Assembly: GCA_018000295.1 (NCBI GenBank)
Contig: JAGNKE010000012.1
Span: forward strand, 1-64,000
DNA length: 64,000 nucleotides
Source of the DNA: Alphaproteobacteria bacterium
Lineage (GTDB): Bacteria > Pseudomonadota > Alphaproteobacteria > Micavibrionales > Micavibrionaceae
Reading direction: 5' to 3'
Positions 47,731-56,791 of this stretch are shown piece by piece (positions within the stretch are counted from its first letter, which is position 1; every line of letters starts with the position of its first letter). Made by a program: the position numbers and the translations under genes. Under the pieces are notes generated by a model that was given only the letters and a program-made list of their open reading frames with translations, was not told the DNA's origin and did not search any database.

Positions 47731-48099
47731 CTACTTTCTTATGTATATATCCAGTTCCCTTGCAGCTAGGCGACATTGCTTTTCAAGAGCCTTTTTCTGC
47801 TGAACGGCTATAGTGTCCTTGCGGGATATGTTTTCCAGTTCCTGCGCTTTCGCACCGTATACAGCCTTCATTTCCTCTCCGCCTTTCGCCAAGGCGACCT
47901 TATAAAAAGTCGCGGAGGCCGAATAATAGCTGTCAATTGTATCCTGAGGGAGTTTTCCGCTTTTTTCCTTCGCAAGCACAGAAAAAACGGCCGAACACTC
48001 CGCGTAAAGATTGATATCCTGATATTCTTTCTGAGCGTGAGCCGGGAAAACTGAAAAGACCAGTGTTATGGCTAAGACCATATTTAATATCTTTTTCAT
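47731..48099 (-). CDS. Exported hypothetical protein (122 aa)
   Basis: The start at 48097-48099 (MKKILNMVLAITLVFSVFPA, then HA) gives a Sec signal peptide. AGAGGA lies upstream. The mature part has two Cys (LYAECSAVFS and EKQCRLAAREL), helical and charged. The codons are AT-rich. It sits behind the glycosyltransferase gene 48251-49207, as in the gene-end insertions seen elsewhere, but no repeat of that gene's end was found. Confidence 0.65.
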   Translation of the reverse strand: MKKILNMVLAITLVFSVFPAHAQKEYQDINLYAECSAVFSVLAKEKSGKLPQDTIDSYYSASATFYKVALAKGGEEMKAVYGAKAQELENISRKDTIAVQQKKALEKQCRLAARELDIYIRK

Positions 48100-48250
48100 T
48101 TCTCTTTTCCTCTTATTTCTAAGATCCATATGGTATACGCACAATTATAAAGACTTCCTTCGAAAATGACAAAATTAGTTTTTTCTAATGCGTCTTTCTC
48201 TTTGGGCTGTAGGTTATTTTTATGGGGGTCAGACAAAAAAATCAACTGTC

Positions 48251-49207
48251 TTAAAGATCATGGGCGTGATCGCCCATGGCCGTGTTGTCCTCCGGTGCAT
48301 CCTCTGGCGCATCAATGATCCGCGGGTTCAGGCGACCGCGCAGAAGTTCGGGAAGACCCCAGGCGCAAATATTGAAGCGGGACATCCTGTCCTCCGTTAC
48401 AGGCAGGAACTGCCTGACCCCGCCATCGTTCATGGTGACGGTTCCGAGGCCGAAACTTCCGCCGGGATTGGCCTGCACGGGGACCGCCAAGACCTTCAGC
48501 TTATTGAATAATTTAGATGCCATCGTCTGTTCGGGCGATTTGTGGGATTCTACATAGCGAAGCATCGCCTCCCGCTCCTCGCCCTCGGCCATATGCTCGA
48601 CGCGGCTTTCGTTCGAGTGCGGAATGATGCCCATAAATCTCTGTTTTTCGATTTTCATGTGCTTCAGGCCGAGGCCTTTTGCGCGCTGCAATATATCCGT
48701 ATCATCGCCGCCCCAACCTTGCAGGCTTTCATCGTAGCCGTGCAGCCGGTGGAAGTTTTCCCGCGTCAAAGCCACCCGTCCGTAATAGCCCCCCTCCTCG
48801 AAGCCGGGGGTATGAAACAGCGTATGTGAGGGGTTGACGACGATTTCGGAGTCCTCATGGAATACCCGTGCCAGATAGTCGGCAAAGCCAACGCCGGTGA
48901 AATTATCGGCATCGAGGTTGCAGACGATGTCTCCCGTGGCCATGCGGTGCGCGAGGTTTTTGGCGTGGGCCATATGAAAGTGCTGCGGCTCTGTGGTCCG
49001 GCCGTATTTCAGGACGCCGAGATCCATGAATTGCCTCATGTCCTGGTCGGTCATCATCCATTCATGCAGGTCATCACCACTGTTGTAATTCAGGACGACA
49101 AATTCGACTTTCACCTTGCTGTCGATGTTGTCGCGGATGTTCTGCGGAAGCGTTTCCTTCAGGTGGTGGGCGCGGCCCATGCAGGTGGTGCAGAAGGAGA
49201 TTTTCAT
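48251..49207 (-). CDS. Glycosyltransferase family 2-like (GT-A) protein
   Basis: The 318-residue protein has the GT-A start MKISFCTTCMGRAHHLKETL, the DxD-type CNLDADNFTG motif and the C-terminal GYDESLQGWGGDDTDILQRA segment that matches the galactosyltransferase C-terminal domain. It likely transfers a sugar to a surface glycan. It follows the glutaminase-like gene by 10 bases, so the two are co-transcribed. Confidence 0.85.
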   Translation of the reverse strand: MKISFCTTCMGRAHHLKETLPQNIRDNIDSKVKVEFVVLNYNSGDDLHEWMMTDQDMRQFMDLGVLKYGRTTEPQHFHMAHAKNLAHRMATGDIVCNLDADNFTGVGFADYLARVFHEDSEIVVNPSHTLFHTPGFEEGGYYGRVALTRENFHRLHGYDESLQGWGGDDTDILQRAKGLGLKHMKIEKQRFMGIIPHSNESRVEHMAEGEEREAMLRYVESHKSPEQTMASKLFNKLKVLAVPVQANPGGSFGLGTVTMNDGGVRQFLPVTEDRMSRFNICAWGLPELLRGRLNPRIIDAPEDAPEDNTAMGDHAHDL

Positions 49208-49217
49208 GGTCTGTGCC

Positions 49218-49979
49218 TTATAAAGCCGACTCCGGGCCTGAATCGTGTCGTGGCTCCGGGGTTTGTCTTTCCTCCAGCCATTTGGCTTTTAGTGGTGTGT
49301 CGACGGGGTTGGAGTCCAGCTTTCTCAGTTCACTTCGGACTTCAGAGGATGCACAGCTGCGCTGCCAAAGTTGAGACAATGACCCCTCTTTCGGGAGTCT
49401 GGAGCCAATTTCATTGAAGTACACATACTCCGGGCTGGTCAGTTGAAAGTTCAACACAACGCCGTCTTCATAGGGTTTGAAGTCGTCCTGCCATTGATCC
49501 TGTTCGGGTGGGGTTTCATAGAAATAAGTGTCAAAAACCAGACGCCGCCCCTCAACCGTGGGTATGACGGGCGCAACGTGAATATTGTAAGGCTGGTTGT
49601 CTTTCACTCTGTTCGAAGCGCCCTCCCCGAAGTTTCTTGCATTTCGCTGATAAAGCACCTCGACCGGAGGCTTGATCAGAAAATTCGGTTTCCCGCTGGA
49701 AGTCAGAGGAGAGGATATCCATGCCTTCTCTATGTTCCTCACCCCCCGCTCCGCAAGAATCTCGTATATCGCGTGGGCGCGCTCGTTGCACCCGGCGCCA
49801 TTCCCGCGTTCCGACTTGTGGGAAAGCTCCATGGCGCGGATTTCGGCAAAGAGTTCCAGCGCCTGGGCATCGGTAAGGGTTACACCCTCATCAGAGAGCT
49901 GGTTTTTGTCATCCGGGTGGCCAAAAACCAGGCTTTTTACAGCGCTCGCGCAGCCCCTAAAAAAATCCGTCACCCTCAT
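49218..49979 (-). CDS. Putative protein-glutamine deamidase-like protein
   Basis: The 253-residue product has three spaced motifs that fit the glutaminase (Gln_deamidase_2-like) fold: GAGCNERAHAIYEILAERG with C64, QPYNIHVAPVIPTVEG with H134, and RRLVFDTYFYE with D150, giving a possible Cys-His-Asp triad. The order and spacing fit protein-glutaminases, but overall similarity is not checkable here. It has no obvious signal peptide. It precedes the GT-A gene by 10 bases, which would suit an enzyme acting with it. Confidence 0.5.
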   Translation of the reverse strand: MRVTDFFRGCASAVKSLVFGHPDDKNQLSDEGVTLTDAQALELFAEIRAMELSHKSERGNGAGCNERAHAIYEILAERGVRNIEKAWISSPLTSSGKPNFLIKPPVEVLYQRNARNFGEGASNRVKDNQPYNIHVAPVIPTVEGRRLVFDTYFYETPPEQDQWQDDFKPYEDGVVLNFQLTSPEYVYFNEIGSRLPKEGSLSQLWQRSCASSEVRSELRKLDSNPVDTPLKAKWLEERQTPEPRHDSGPESAL

Positions 49980-50094
49980 ACCCGCACACCCTCAGCCCCT
50001 TTGCCGAATTTTGGTTATGTTTTCTTTGCATTCCGGCGGGTTCTGTGCATAAATACCGCCCCTAAACTCGTGATATTAGCAGGAATATGCGGCT

Positions 50095-50997
50095 ATGAGC
50101 AAGATTTCCCAGAATAACAGCGGAAACGTCATAAACATCAAAACCGGGCTGGCCGAAATGCTTAAGGGCGGCGTCATCATGGACGTTGTGACCCCGGATC
50201 AGGCCAAGGTCGCGGAAGATGCAGGCGCGGTCGCTGTCATGGCGCTGGAACGCGTTCCCTCCGATATTCGCAAGGCCGGGGGGGTGGCGCGGATGAGTCC
50301 GCCGGAGCTGGTGCAGGCGATCATGGATACGGTCTCCATCCCCGTCATGGCCAAGTGCCGGATCGGACATTTCGCGGAGGCGCAGGTTCTGGAAGCTATC
50401 GGAGTGGATTACATTGATGAATCCGAGGTTTTGACCCCTGCGGATGAGGATTACCATATCAATAAGCATGATTTTAAGGTGCCGTTCGTTTGCGGCGCGA
50501 AAAATCTGGGTGAGGCTCTGCGCCGGATTGGAGAGGGCGCGGCCTTGATGCGGACCAAAGGCGAGCCGGGAACCGGGAACATCGTGGAGGCCGTGCGGCA
50601 TTTGCGGCAGATCAATCAGGATATCAAGCGTATCCGCTTGCTGGACGATCAGGAGTTGATGACCGAGGCCAAGAATCTCGGTGCGCCTTTTGAGCTTGTG
50701 AAGCTTGTGAAAGAGCAAGGGCGCTTGCCTGTGCCGAATTTCGCCGCCGGGGGCATTGCCACTCCCGCCGATGCTGCGCTGTGTATGCAGCTGGGCGCGG
50801 AGACGGTTTTCGTCGGGTCGGGTATCTTTAAATCTGAGAACCCGGCCAATTTTGCCAAGGCGATCGTCAAGGCGACTGCGCATTACAACGATCCTAAGAT
50901 TGTTCTGGAAGCCTCCAAGGGCTTGGGCGAGGCGATGCGCGGGACCGATCTCGGCGAGATTGAAGAGTCGATGCGGATGGCGAATAGAGGCTGGTAA
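50095..50997 (+). CDS. pdxS: Pyridoxal 5'-phosphate synthase subunit PdxS
   Basis: PdxS condenses ribose 5-phosphate, glyceraldehyde 3-phosphate and ammonia into PLP. The 300-residue TIM barrel has [40 protein letters not shown] with a catalytic Lys, and [20 protein letters not shown]. It is paired with pdxT 850 bases downstream, with an outer-membrane-like gene between them. Confidence 0.97.
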   Translation: MSKISQNNSGNVINIKTGLAEMLKGGVIMDVVTPDQAKVAEDAGAVAVMALERVPSDIRKAGGVARMSPPELVQAIMDTVSIPVMAKCRIGHFAEAQVLEAIGVDYIDESEVLTPADEDYHINKHDFKVPFVCGAKNLGEALRRIGEGAALMRTKGEPGTGNIVEAVRHLRQINQDIKRIRLLDDQELMTEAKNLGAPFELVKLVKEQGRLPVPNFAAGGIATPADAALCMQLGAETVFVGSGIFKSENPANFAKAIVKATAHYNDPKIVLEASKGLGEAMRGTDLGEIEESMRMANRGW

Positions 50998-51093
50998 AGC
51001 CGAAGGTTTTTTCTTTAATAAAAGTTTGCCACAGGCTGTTTTTCCCTTTAAAACGCAGGTGTTTTGCCAATACATCTCAGTTTAGGGATTGCC

Positions 51094-51840
51094 ATGTGTA
51101 TCCGATTTTGTTTTACCACTGTTCCTTTTTTTGTTTTTGCGCTTTCGGTTTTTTCACCGTCCGCTTTTGCTTCAACGACGGGCGATGTCGGCTCGGCAAA
51201 GGTCGTTAAGGGCAAAAGCGAGATGGTCGTTCGTTTCGGGTACAGTGAGGCGGACGAGGATTCTTCGGATGATGAGCGGCTGCGGATGCGGGTTCATTTC
51301 GACCACGGGTTCACGGAACATTATGCTGCACGGGTTATCGTCGCGGGCGACCGGAGAAAAAAAGACAGTCTGGAATATGAAGGCGTGACGCTGGAGAACC
51401 GCTTTTACGTTCTGAAGGCCGAGGATCACGGGTTCGATCTCGGGGTCCGCGCCAGCTATAACCATAAGGACGGCGACAAGAAGCCGAGCGCCGTTTCGTT
51501 CGGGTTATATGAGCTGTTTCCTGCCGATCCCTATGAATTCCGCGCCAACCAGATTTTCGAGCATGATATCGGCGAGGACGCGGAGGACGGGGTGAGCGCG
51601 GAGTTGCGCCTGCAGGTCTCCCGCAAAATCAACGATACGCACAAAATCGCGCTGGAAAGTTTCCATGATTTCGGGAATTTGTCTGAGCAATCAGGTTACA
51701 GCGCCCAGTCGCATACGATCGGCCCGGTGATCAAAGGGGAGATGTTCGGAAAATACAAATATGAAGTTGGCTACCGCGCCGGAATTTCCAAGGACGCGCC
51801 GGATCACAGCCTCAAATTTTTCATCAGCCGTGAGTTTTAG
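51094..51840 (+). CDS. Outer-membrane beta-barrel-like protein
   Basis: From ATG 51094 (AGGGA upstream) the 248-residue product has a signal peptide (FFVFALSVFSPSAFA) and alternating strands such as VVRFGYSEADED and EYEGVTLENRFYVLKAEDHG. It ends in Phe (FFISREF), as barrels recognised by the BAM complex do. It is inserted between pdxS and pdxT, which are usually adjacent. Function unknown. Confidence 0.7.
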   Translation: MCIRFCFTTVPFFVFALSVFSPSAFASTTGDVGSAKVVKGKSEMVVRFGYSEADEDSSDDERLRMRVHFDHGFTEHYAARVIVAGDRRKKDSLEYEGVTLENRFYVLKAEDHGFDLGVRASYNHKDGDKKPSAVSFGLYELFPADPYEFRANQIFEHDIGEDAEDGVSAELRLQVSRKINDTHKIALESFHDFGNLSEQSGYSAQSHTIGPVIKGEMFGKYKYEVGYRAGISKDAPDHSLKFFISREF

Positions 51841-51854
51841 AGAACGGGCGGGCC

Positions 51855-52433
51855 ATGTCTTCTTCCCCCTCTCAACCTGTCATCGGTGTGCTGGCCCTGC
51901 AGGGGGCGGTGGAGCCGCACAGGGCGCATATCGAGGCGGCGGGTGGGGAATTCCGCGCCGTCAAAACGCCTGAGCAGTTCGATGCGGTTGACGGGTTCAT
52001 CCTGCCTGGCGGGGAGAGCACAACGATGCTTAAGCTGATCGAGACGTTTGGGTTGTGGGATGCGCTGGTGCGGAATTTCAAGACCAAGCCGGTCTGGGGG
52101 ATTTGCGCGGGGGCGATTCTGATTGCCGAGCGCGTGACCCACCCGCAGCAGAAATCTTTCGGCCTGTTGCCCCTGACCGTTGAACGGAACGGATACGGTC
52201 GGCAGCTGGAGAGCCATCATGCGGAGATTGACGGTTATGAGGTCTCCTTTATCCGGGCGCCGATTTTCACGGATGTCGGACCGGATGTCGCGATTCTGGC
52301 CGAGCATCAGGGGGCGCCGGTGTGGGTGCGGAGCGGGAAATATTGGGCCAGCGCGTTTCATCCTGAATTAACAATGACTTATCCCTCCCCCATGCATCGC
52401 GGCTTTGTTGACCTCGTGCGTAAAGGTCTGTAG
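51855..52433 (+). CDS. pdxT: Pyridoxal 5'-phosphate synthase glutaminase subunit PdxT
   Basis: PdxT releases ammonia from glutamine for PdxS. The 192-residue protein has GVLALQGAVEPHRAHIEAAG, LPGGESTTMLKLIETFGLWD, the nucleophile C84 in PVWGICAGAILIAERV and SAFHPELTMTY with the catalytic His/Glu. It closes the pdxS-pdxT pathway unit. Confidence 0.96.
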   Translation: MSSSPSQPVIGVLALQGAVEPHRAHIEAAGGEFRAVKTPEQFDAVDGFILPGGESTTMLKLIETFGLWDALVRNFKTKPVWGICAGAILIAERVTHPQQKSFGLLPLTVERNGYGRQLESHHAEIDGYEVSFIRAPIFTDVGPDVAILAEHQGAPVWVRSGKYWASAFHPELTMTYPSPMHRGFVDLVRKGL

Positions 52434-52479
52434 AATAGGCATTCTGTAAATAATAATTATAAATATAGGGTGAGCGGGC

Positions 52480-53727
52480 TTGGCAGACCCTCAAAACGAT
52501 CAGGACACATCGACTGCGCCGCAGGCAGGCTCTGAGGCTGACCGCGCTTTGCGCGACGAGCGGCGGGCGCTGGAGCGTCATTATTACGAGGGCGGGAAAT
52601 ACAAGGACAAGGACCGTCTGCCACAAATCATCAAGGAATATGAAGAGGCTATTCTTCGTGCCCAGAAGGTTCTCGACCGTCGGCATGAGTTGACGTATGA
52701 GCCGGAGCTTGCCGTGGGTACCGCGGAAGATGTTATCAAGCTGGGGCGGCAACTTCGGGACAGCGCGGCGGATTCGTGTCTGCCGGTTGGTCTTGCGGCC
52801 CGAATCGCGGCCCGCCCCGAAATCCTCACGGGCGAGGATATCAAAAATACTGACCCAAGGATGCTGGCGAATATCGCCTTCGTGCAGACGGCGCTGGAAA
52901 TCCCTATGGGCAATGCCCTGATCAACCGCGCCATGAAAAACAGCGTTATCACCTGTACCCAGGAAGCGATGCCGATGATCGCGGGGTTTTACAGCACGGA
53001 CCTCAATCTTCTGACTGCGACGACGGGCGATTTGAAGGATGGAGAGATCGACGCCGGCAATCTGCTTACGTTTTATGAAGAGTTGTATCATGCCGATCAG
53101 ACGGAAGACAGGCGTTTTGACCACCATATGGATTTTGGGCGCTATCACCGCCAGGATATCAGCCTGTGGTCGCTGGGGGTCGAGGCCAACGCCAAAGTCG
53201 CTGCTGCCCTGATGATCATGGAACACGCGGATAATGGACACGATGAATTCCGGCAGGAGATTCTTGAGAACATCGAGTCTGAGTCCGATGGCGCGATTTT
53301 CAAAGCGGTCAGCGATGCCTATGAGAAGCACGGCTTGCAAGCCTTACGCGACGATCCTAAGCTGCTGGCTCCGGCGTTCGAGGCGTTCTTCAGCGAAAGT
53401 GGCATGGCCAAGCAGTATATGCAGGGGTATCTTCTCGATATTCAGGCCATGCGGATTTCCCAACCTGACGAGTTCCAGAAGCTGATGCGCGGGACGCGAC
53501 GGTTTTCTTTGGATGATTTCGTGGACGCGTTCGGGAAAATCCCCGGCACACGCGGCAATATGCTTGAAGGCCGTTATCAGGACCGCGAGGATCTTCTGCG
53601 GCTTTTCCCCGAGGAGTCCCAATTCAGAAAGTGGCTGACCGGGGAGTTTTCGTTTGCTGCGGATGGTGTCGGCATACCGCAAGGGGCACCGCCCGCTCCG
53701 GCACCTTCGACCTCACCCAGACCTTAA
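52480..53727 (+). CDS. Hypothetical protein (415 aa) with a degenerate metallopeptidase-like motif
   Basis: A TTG at 52480 starts an acidic, helical protein. Near residue 205 it has LTFYEELYHADQTEDRRFDH, in which the HExxH of some putative metallopeptidases would read Y-E-E-L-Y-H, with the first His replaced. The C-terminus is a Pro-rich tail (APPAPAPSTSPRP). No family was assigned. It is downstream of pdxT by 46 bases and upstream of thrC. Confidence 0.5.
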   Translation: MADPQNDQDTSTAPQAGSEADRALRDERRALERHYYEGGKYKDKDRLPQIIKEYEEAILRAQKVLDRRHELTYEPELAVGTAEDVIKLGRQLRDSAADSCLPVGLAARIAARPEILTGEDIKNTDPRMLANIAFVQTALEIPMGNALINRAMKNSVITCTQEAMPMIAGFYSTDLNLLTATTGDLKDGEIDAGNLLTFYEELYHADQTEDRRFDHHMDFGRYHRQDISLWSLGVEANAKVAAALMIMEHADNGHDEFRQEILENIESESDGAIFKAVSDAYEKHGLQALRDDPKLLAPAFEAFFSESGMAKQYMQGYLLDIQAMRISQPDEFQKLMRGTRRFSLDDFVDAFGKIPGTRGNMLEGRYQDREDLLRLFPEESQFRKWLTGEFSFAADGVGIPQGAPPAPAPSTSPRP

Positions 53728-53765
53728 GAATTGACACCCCGCCCTAAGTCCCATAAGACAGGGTT

Positions 53766-55193
53766 ATGATCCGGTATCTATCAACGCGCGGGGGCGGTGC
53801 CTCCCGGACCTTCGAGGACGTTTTGCTGGCGGGGCTGGCCCCTGACGGCGGGCTTTATGTTCCCGACAGCTGGCCTGCCATTAACGTGGAAGCCCTCAAG
53901 GGCAAATCCTATGTCGATATCGCGGAGGCGGTGACCTATCCCTTTGTCGAGGGCGCCATCGGGCGGGTGGAGTACCGGAAAATTCTTGAAGAGACTTACG
54001 GCCCTAACGTGTTCCGACACCCTGACGTCGTACCTTTGCATCCCCTGCCCCATCAGGCTGGTGGTAATATCACTGTTCTGGAGTTGTTTCACGGGCCGAC
54101 CATCGCGTTCAAGGATGTGGCGCTGCAACTGCTCGGGCGGCTGTTCGACCATGTGCTGAAAAAACGCGGCGAGCGGATCACGATTGTTGGGGCCACGTCT
54201 GGCGATACGGGGTCGGCGGCCATTGAGGGGTGCAAGGCCTGCGAACAGGCCGATCTTTTCATCCTGCACCCCAAAGGGCGGGTTTCAGATGTGCAGCGGC
54301 GGCAGATGACGACCGTGGACGCGCCTAATGTTTTTAATATTGCGATCGAAGGGACGTTCGACGATTGCCAGAACCTCGTGAAGGCGATGTTCAACGATGC
54401 GCCCTTCCGGGACGGGGTTAGGCTTTCCGCCGTGAATTCGATCAACTGGGCGCGGATCATGGCGCAGATCGTTTATTATTTCGTGGCTGCGGTGCGGCTC
54501 GGTGCGCCGGAAAAAGAGGTTTCGTTCGTGGTTCCCACGGGGAATTTCGGCAATATGTACGCGGCCTATGCGGCGCAGCAAATGGGTTTGCCGATCACGC
54601 ATCTGTGCGTTTCGACAAACAAGAACGATATTCTCGACCGTTTTCTGGCGACGGGGGAGATGACCACGGGCGAGGCGTTTGCGACGCTTAGCCCCTCCAT
54701 GGACATTCAGATTTCGAGCAATTTCGAGCGGTACCTGTTCGATCTTCTCGACCGTGACCCGGTGAAGCTGAAGGCTCTGATGGACTCGTTCAAGGAAACG
54801 GGGCATTTTGCCGTTGAGGGTGAGCAGATGATTGCGGCGCGGGGAAAATTTTATTCCTCACGCGCTGAGGATTTCGAAACTCTGGACATGATGCAGAAAT
54901 GTTCGGTGTTCGACGATTATGTCCTTGATCCGCATACGGCGGTCGGGATGATGGGGGCGCGGATGCTTTCGGAGGAGACGGAAGGCAAAGGCACCATCGT
55001 CCTTCTGGCCACCGCCCATCCGGCCAAGTTTCCAGACGCCGTGCGGCAGGGGCTGGCGTTTACACCTTCACTCCCCAACCATCTTGCGGGGCTGATGGAA
55101 CGGGAAGAAAAGTATACGGTTCTGGAGAATAACCTGCGGACAGTTGAAGATTTCATCCGGCAACGATCACGGGTTTCGGGAAAAAAGGTTTAA
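53766..55193 (+). CDS. threonine synthase thrC: Threonine synthase
   Basis: ThrC converts O-phosphohomoserine to threonine with PLP. The 475-residue protein has MIRYLSTRGGGASRTFEDVL at the N-terminus, the PLP-Lys motif GPTIAFKDVALQLLGRLFDH, and IVGATSGDTGSAAIEGCKAC. The length fits the longer ThrC class. Its stop is seven bases from the convergent Tiki/ChaN-like lipoprotein gene. Confidence 0.97.
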   Translation: MIRYLSTRGGGASRTFEDVLLAGLAPDGGLYVPDSWPAINVEALKGKSYVDIAEAVTYPFVEGAIGRVEYRKILEETYGPNVFRHPDVVPLHPLPHQAGGNITVLELFHGPTIAFKDVALQLLGRLFDHVLKKRGERITIVGATSGDTGSAAIEGCKACEQADLFILHPKGRVSDVQRRQMTTVDAPNVFNIAIEGTFDDCQNLVKAMFNDAPFRDGVRLSAVNSINWARIMAQIVYYFVAAVRLGAPEKEVSFVVPTGNFGNMYAAYAAQQMGLPITHLCVSTNKNDILDRFLATGEMTTGEAFATLSPSMDIQISSNFERYLFDLLDRDPVKLKALMDSFKETGHFAVEGEQMIAARGKFYSSRAEDFETLDMMQKCSVFDDYVLDPHTAVGMMGARMLSEETEGKGTIVLLATAHPAKFPDAVRQGLAFTPSLPNHLAGLMEREEKYTVLENNLRTVEDFIRQRSRVSGKKV

Positions 55194-55200
55194 AGCACAT

Positions 55201-56682
55201 TTATCCCGGGGTGTTTTTGTAGATTACGTCCGTCTCCAACCAGTTTACGGGAATACCATCGTTGTGTGGGTTTGAGTCGTAGTAGCTATAAGGTAGTGCG
55301 TAAGGGCGCAAGTCTTCCGGCATAGCTTTTATGCTGCGGTCATATTCCTGTTTTGTAATTCCGTAGCGCACCATGCTGCGGTAAGCTTGTTCGCTAGGCT
55401 CGCCCTTCATAATTTTCGTCATTCTATCCTGATGGATGTCATAGATATATTGCGGAGTATCCTCATAGGTTACTGTCGGTTTTTTCCTGCTGCCCGGTGG
55501 ATCCGTTATAAATACTTGGTCGCGGCGTGTTTTCAGAAGGATTGTCACGGCCGATTCCTGCCCAAGCATTTCGTCAAGGTCTCTCGCTTCAGTCATATGA
55601 GCGGAGCCATAAAGTATGACGGCAGGGTTTGCTCCCGCTAGAGCTTTAATGTTTTCAGCAATCTGGCCATTCAGAGGCTCCGATAAGCTATACTCCATAA
55701 GTTTTGACAGTCGGTTAAAAGCTTGTCTGAATTTCAAATCCTTGTTTGCCCGAGCGTCGAGGGTCATCGCCAGATTTATTTCATCATCGGTTGTCCTGAT
55801 CTGCTTCTTATATGTTGTTTCAAAAATGGCGCTGGCCAGTTCCATATCTTTATTAAGTTCCTCGTGGCGCGGGTCGGGATAAACAATCGGAACGCCTTTC
55901 ATAGCAGCCTCATATAACCGATTGAGTTGTGCTTGAAGTGCCCTTGCTAAATTCCTATTATCTGCCAGTTTAGGGTCATCAAGATGCTCCCGCCCCGTCC
56001 AATTCGCGCCATTTGCAGCCTGAATATCCTGATATTTCGTTTTTTCAGTTGTTTTGACCGGAAGCTGGGCTGTCTCATCTAGATACTTCAGAGCTTTAAG
56101 GAAGGCTTTTACATCCCGTCCGGAGCCGAAATCCTTGGTAATTTTTTGAGGAATCGAGGGATCGTAGACGGATTCAGACGCAGATAATGAGGCCATTAAA
56201 TCTGATAGAGAGTCCCCTGAGTTGTTCAGCGCAGTGATAAAGGTGGAGAAAGATTTGTTCGTTTCCTTATCCCAAACACCTGTAAGGTTAACATCGGGAT
56301 CATTAAACTTTTGTTTGAGAAATTTTTGGACCGTTAAAATACTGTCTCTCGTCTGTTGCGGCTCAGGAGTGTAGCGAGGAGTTTTGTATCCCTCGTTTTC
56401 CTTAATACCCCCGTCCTCTATGACCAATGTACTTCCACAATCCTTGAGGGTTTGTATAACAGCAGGATCAGCGGTCATCTCTCGCACGACAGGGGCACCG
56501 TGGTCCGTGTCCCCCAAAAGGATATATTTATTGGTTTTGCAGAGGGAGGCCAGAGTTGTAATAAAGTTCGCGTAGCCGTGCGAGGGTTCAGAATCATCGG
56601 GGATATCCCTCGGGGAGTGGCACCCGGCAATCACAAACGCCAAAGCGATTGGTGCCAGTTTTTTTGAAATAAAATTACCCAC
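55201..56682 (-). CDS. Lipoprotein with Tiki/ChaN/EreA-like domain
   Basis: The 493-residue product has lipobox IAGC (KLAPIALAFVIAGCHSPRD). The N-terminal NKYILLGDTDHGAPVVREM, with the later LVIEDGGIKEN and the C-terminal AVILYGSAHMTEARDLDEML, gives two His/Glu motifs spaced as in the EreA/ChaN/Tiki superfamily (haem-binding or hydrolytic). The central 200 residues are helical and may be an insertion. It is AT-rich relative to thrC. The function is uncertain. Confidence 0.6.
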   Translation of the reverse strand: MGNFISKKLAPIALAFVIAGCHSPRDIPDDSEPSHGYANFITTLASLCKTNKYILLGDTDHGAPVVREMTADPAVIQTLKDCGSTLVIEDGGIKENEGYKTPRYTPEPQQTRDSILTVQKFLKQKFNDPDVNLTGVWDKETNKSFSTFITALNNSGDSLSDLMASLSASESVYDPSIPQKITKDFGSGRDVKAFLKALKYLDETAQLPVKTTEKTKYQDIQAANGANWTGREHLDDPKLADNRNLARALQAQLNRLYEAAMKGVPIVYPDPRHEELNKDMELASAIFETTYKKQIRTTDDEINLAMTLDARANKDLKFRQAFNRLSKLMEYSLSEPLNGQIAENIKALAGANPAVILYGSAHMTEARDLDEMLGQESAVTILLKTRRDQVFITDPPGSRKKPTVTYEDTPQYIYDIHQDRMTKIMKGEPSEQAYRSMVRYGITKQEYDRSIKAMPEDLRPYALPYSYYDSNPHNDGIPVNWLETDVIYKNTPG

Positions 56683-56791
56683 GATCTACCCGTTTCATCG
56701 CTTTTTTAGTTCTACGGGAATTACATCAAGTTATGACAAAATTGTCAAACAAACGTTGTTTTCTCGCCTCTTCTTCTATATGCATTCTGAC

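Noticed and set aside
55160..56710. Weak similarity of the thrC end to bases near 56683-56700, around the lipoprotein gene
   Set aside because: It needs a gap and has only two blocks of five or six bases in common; too weak to call a repeat.
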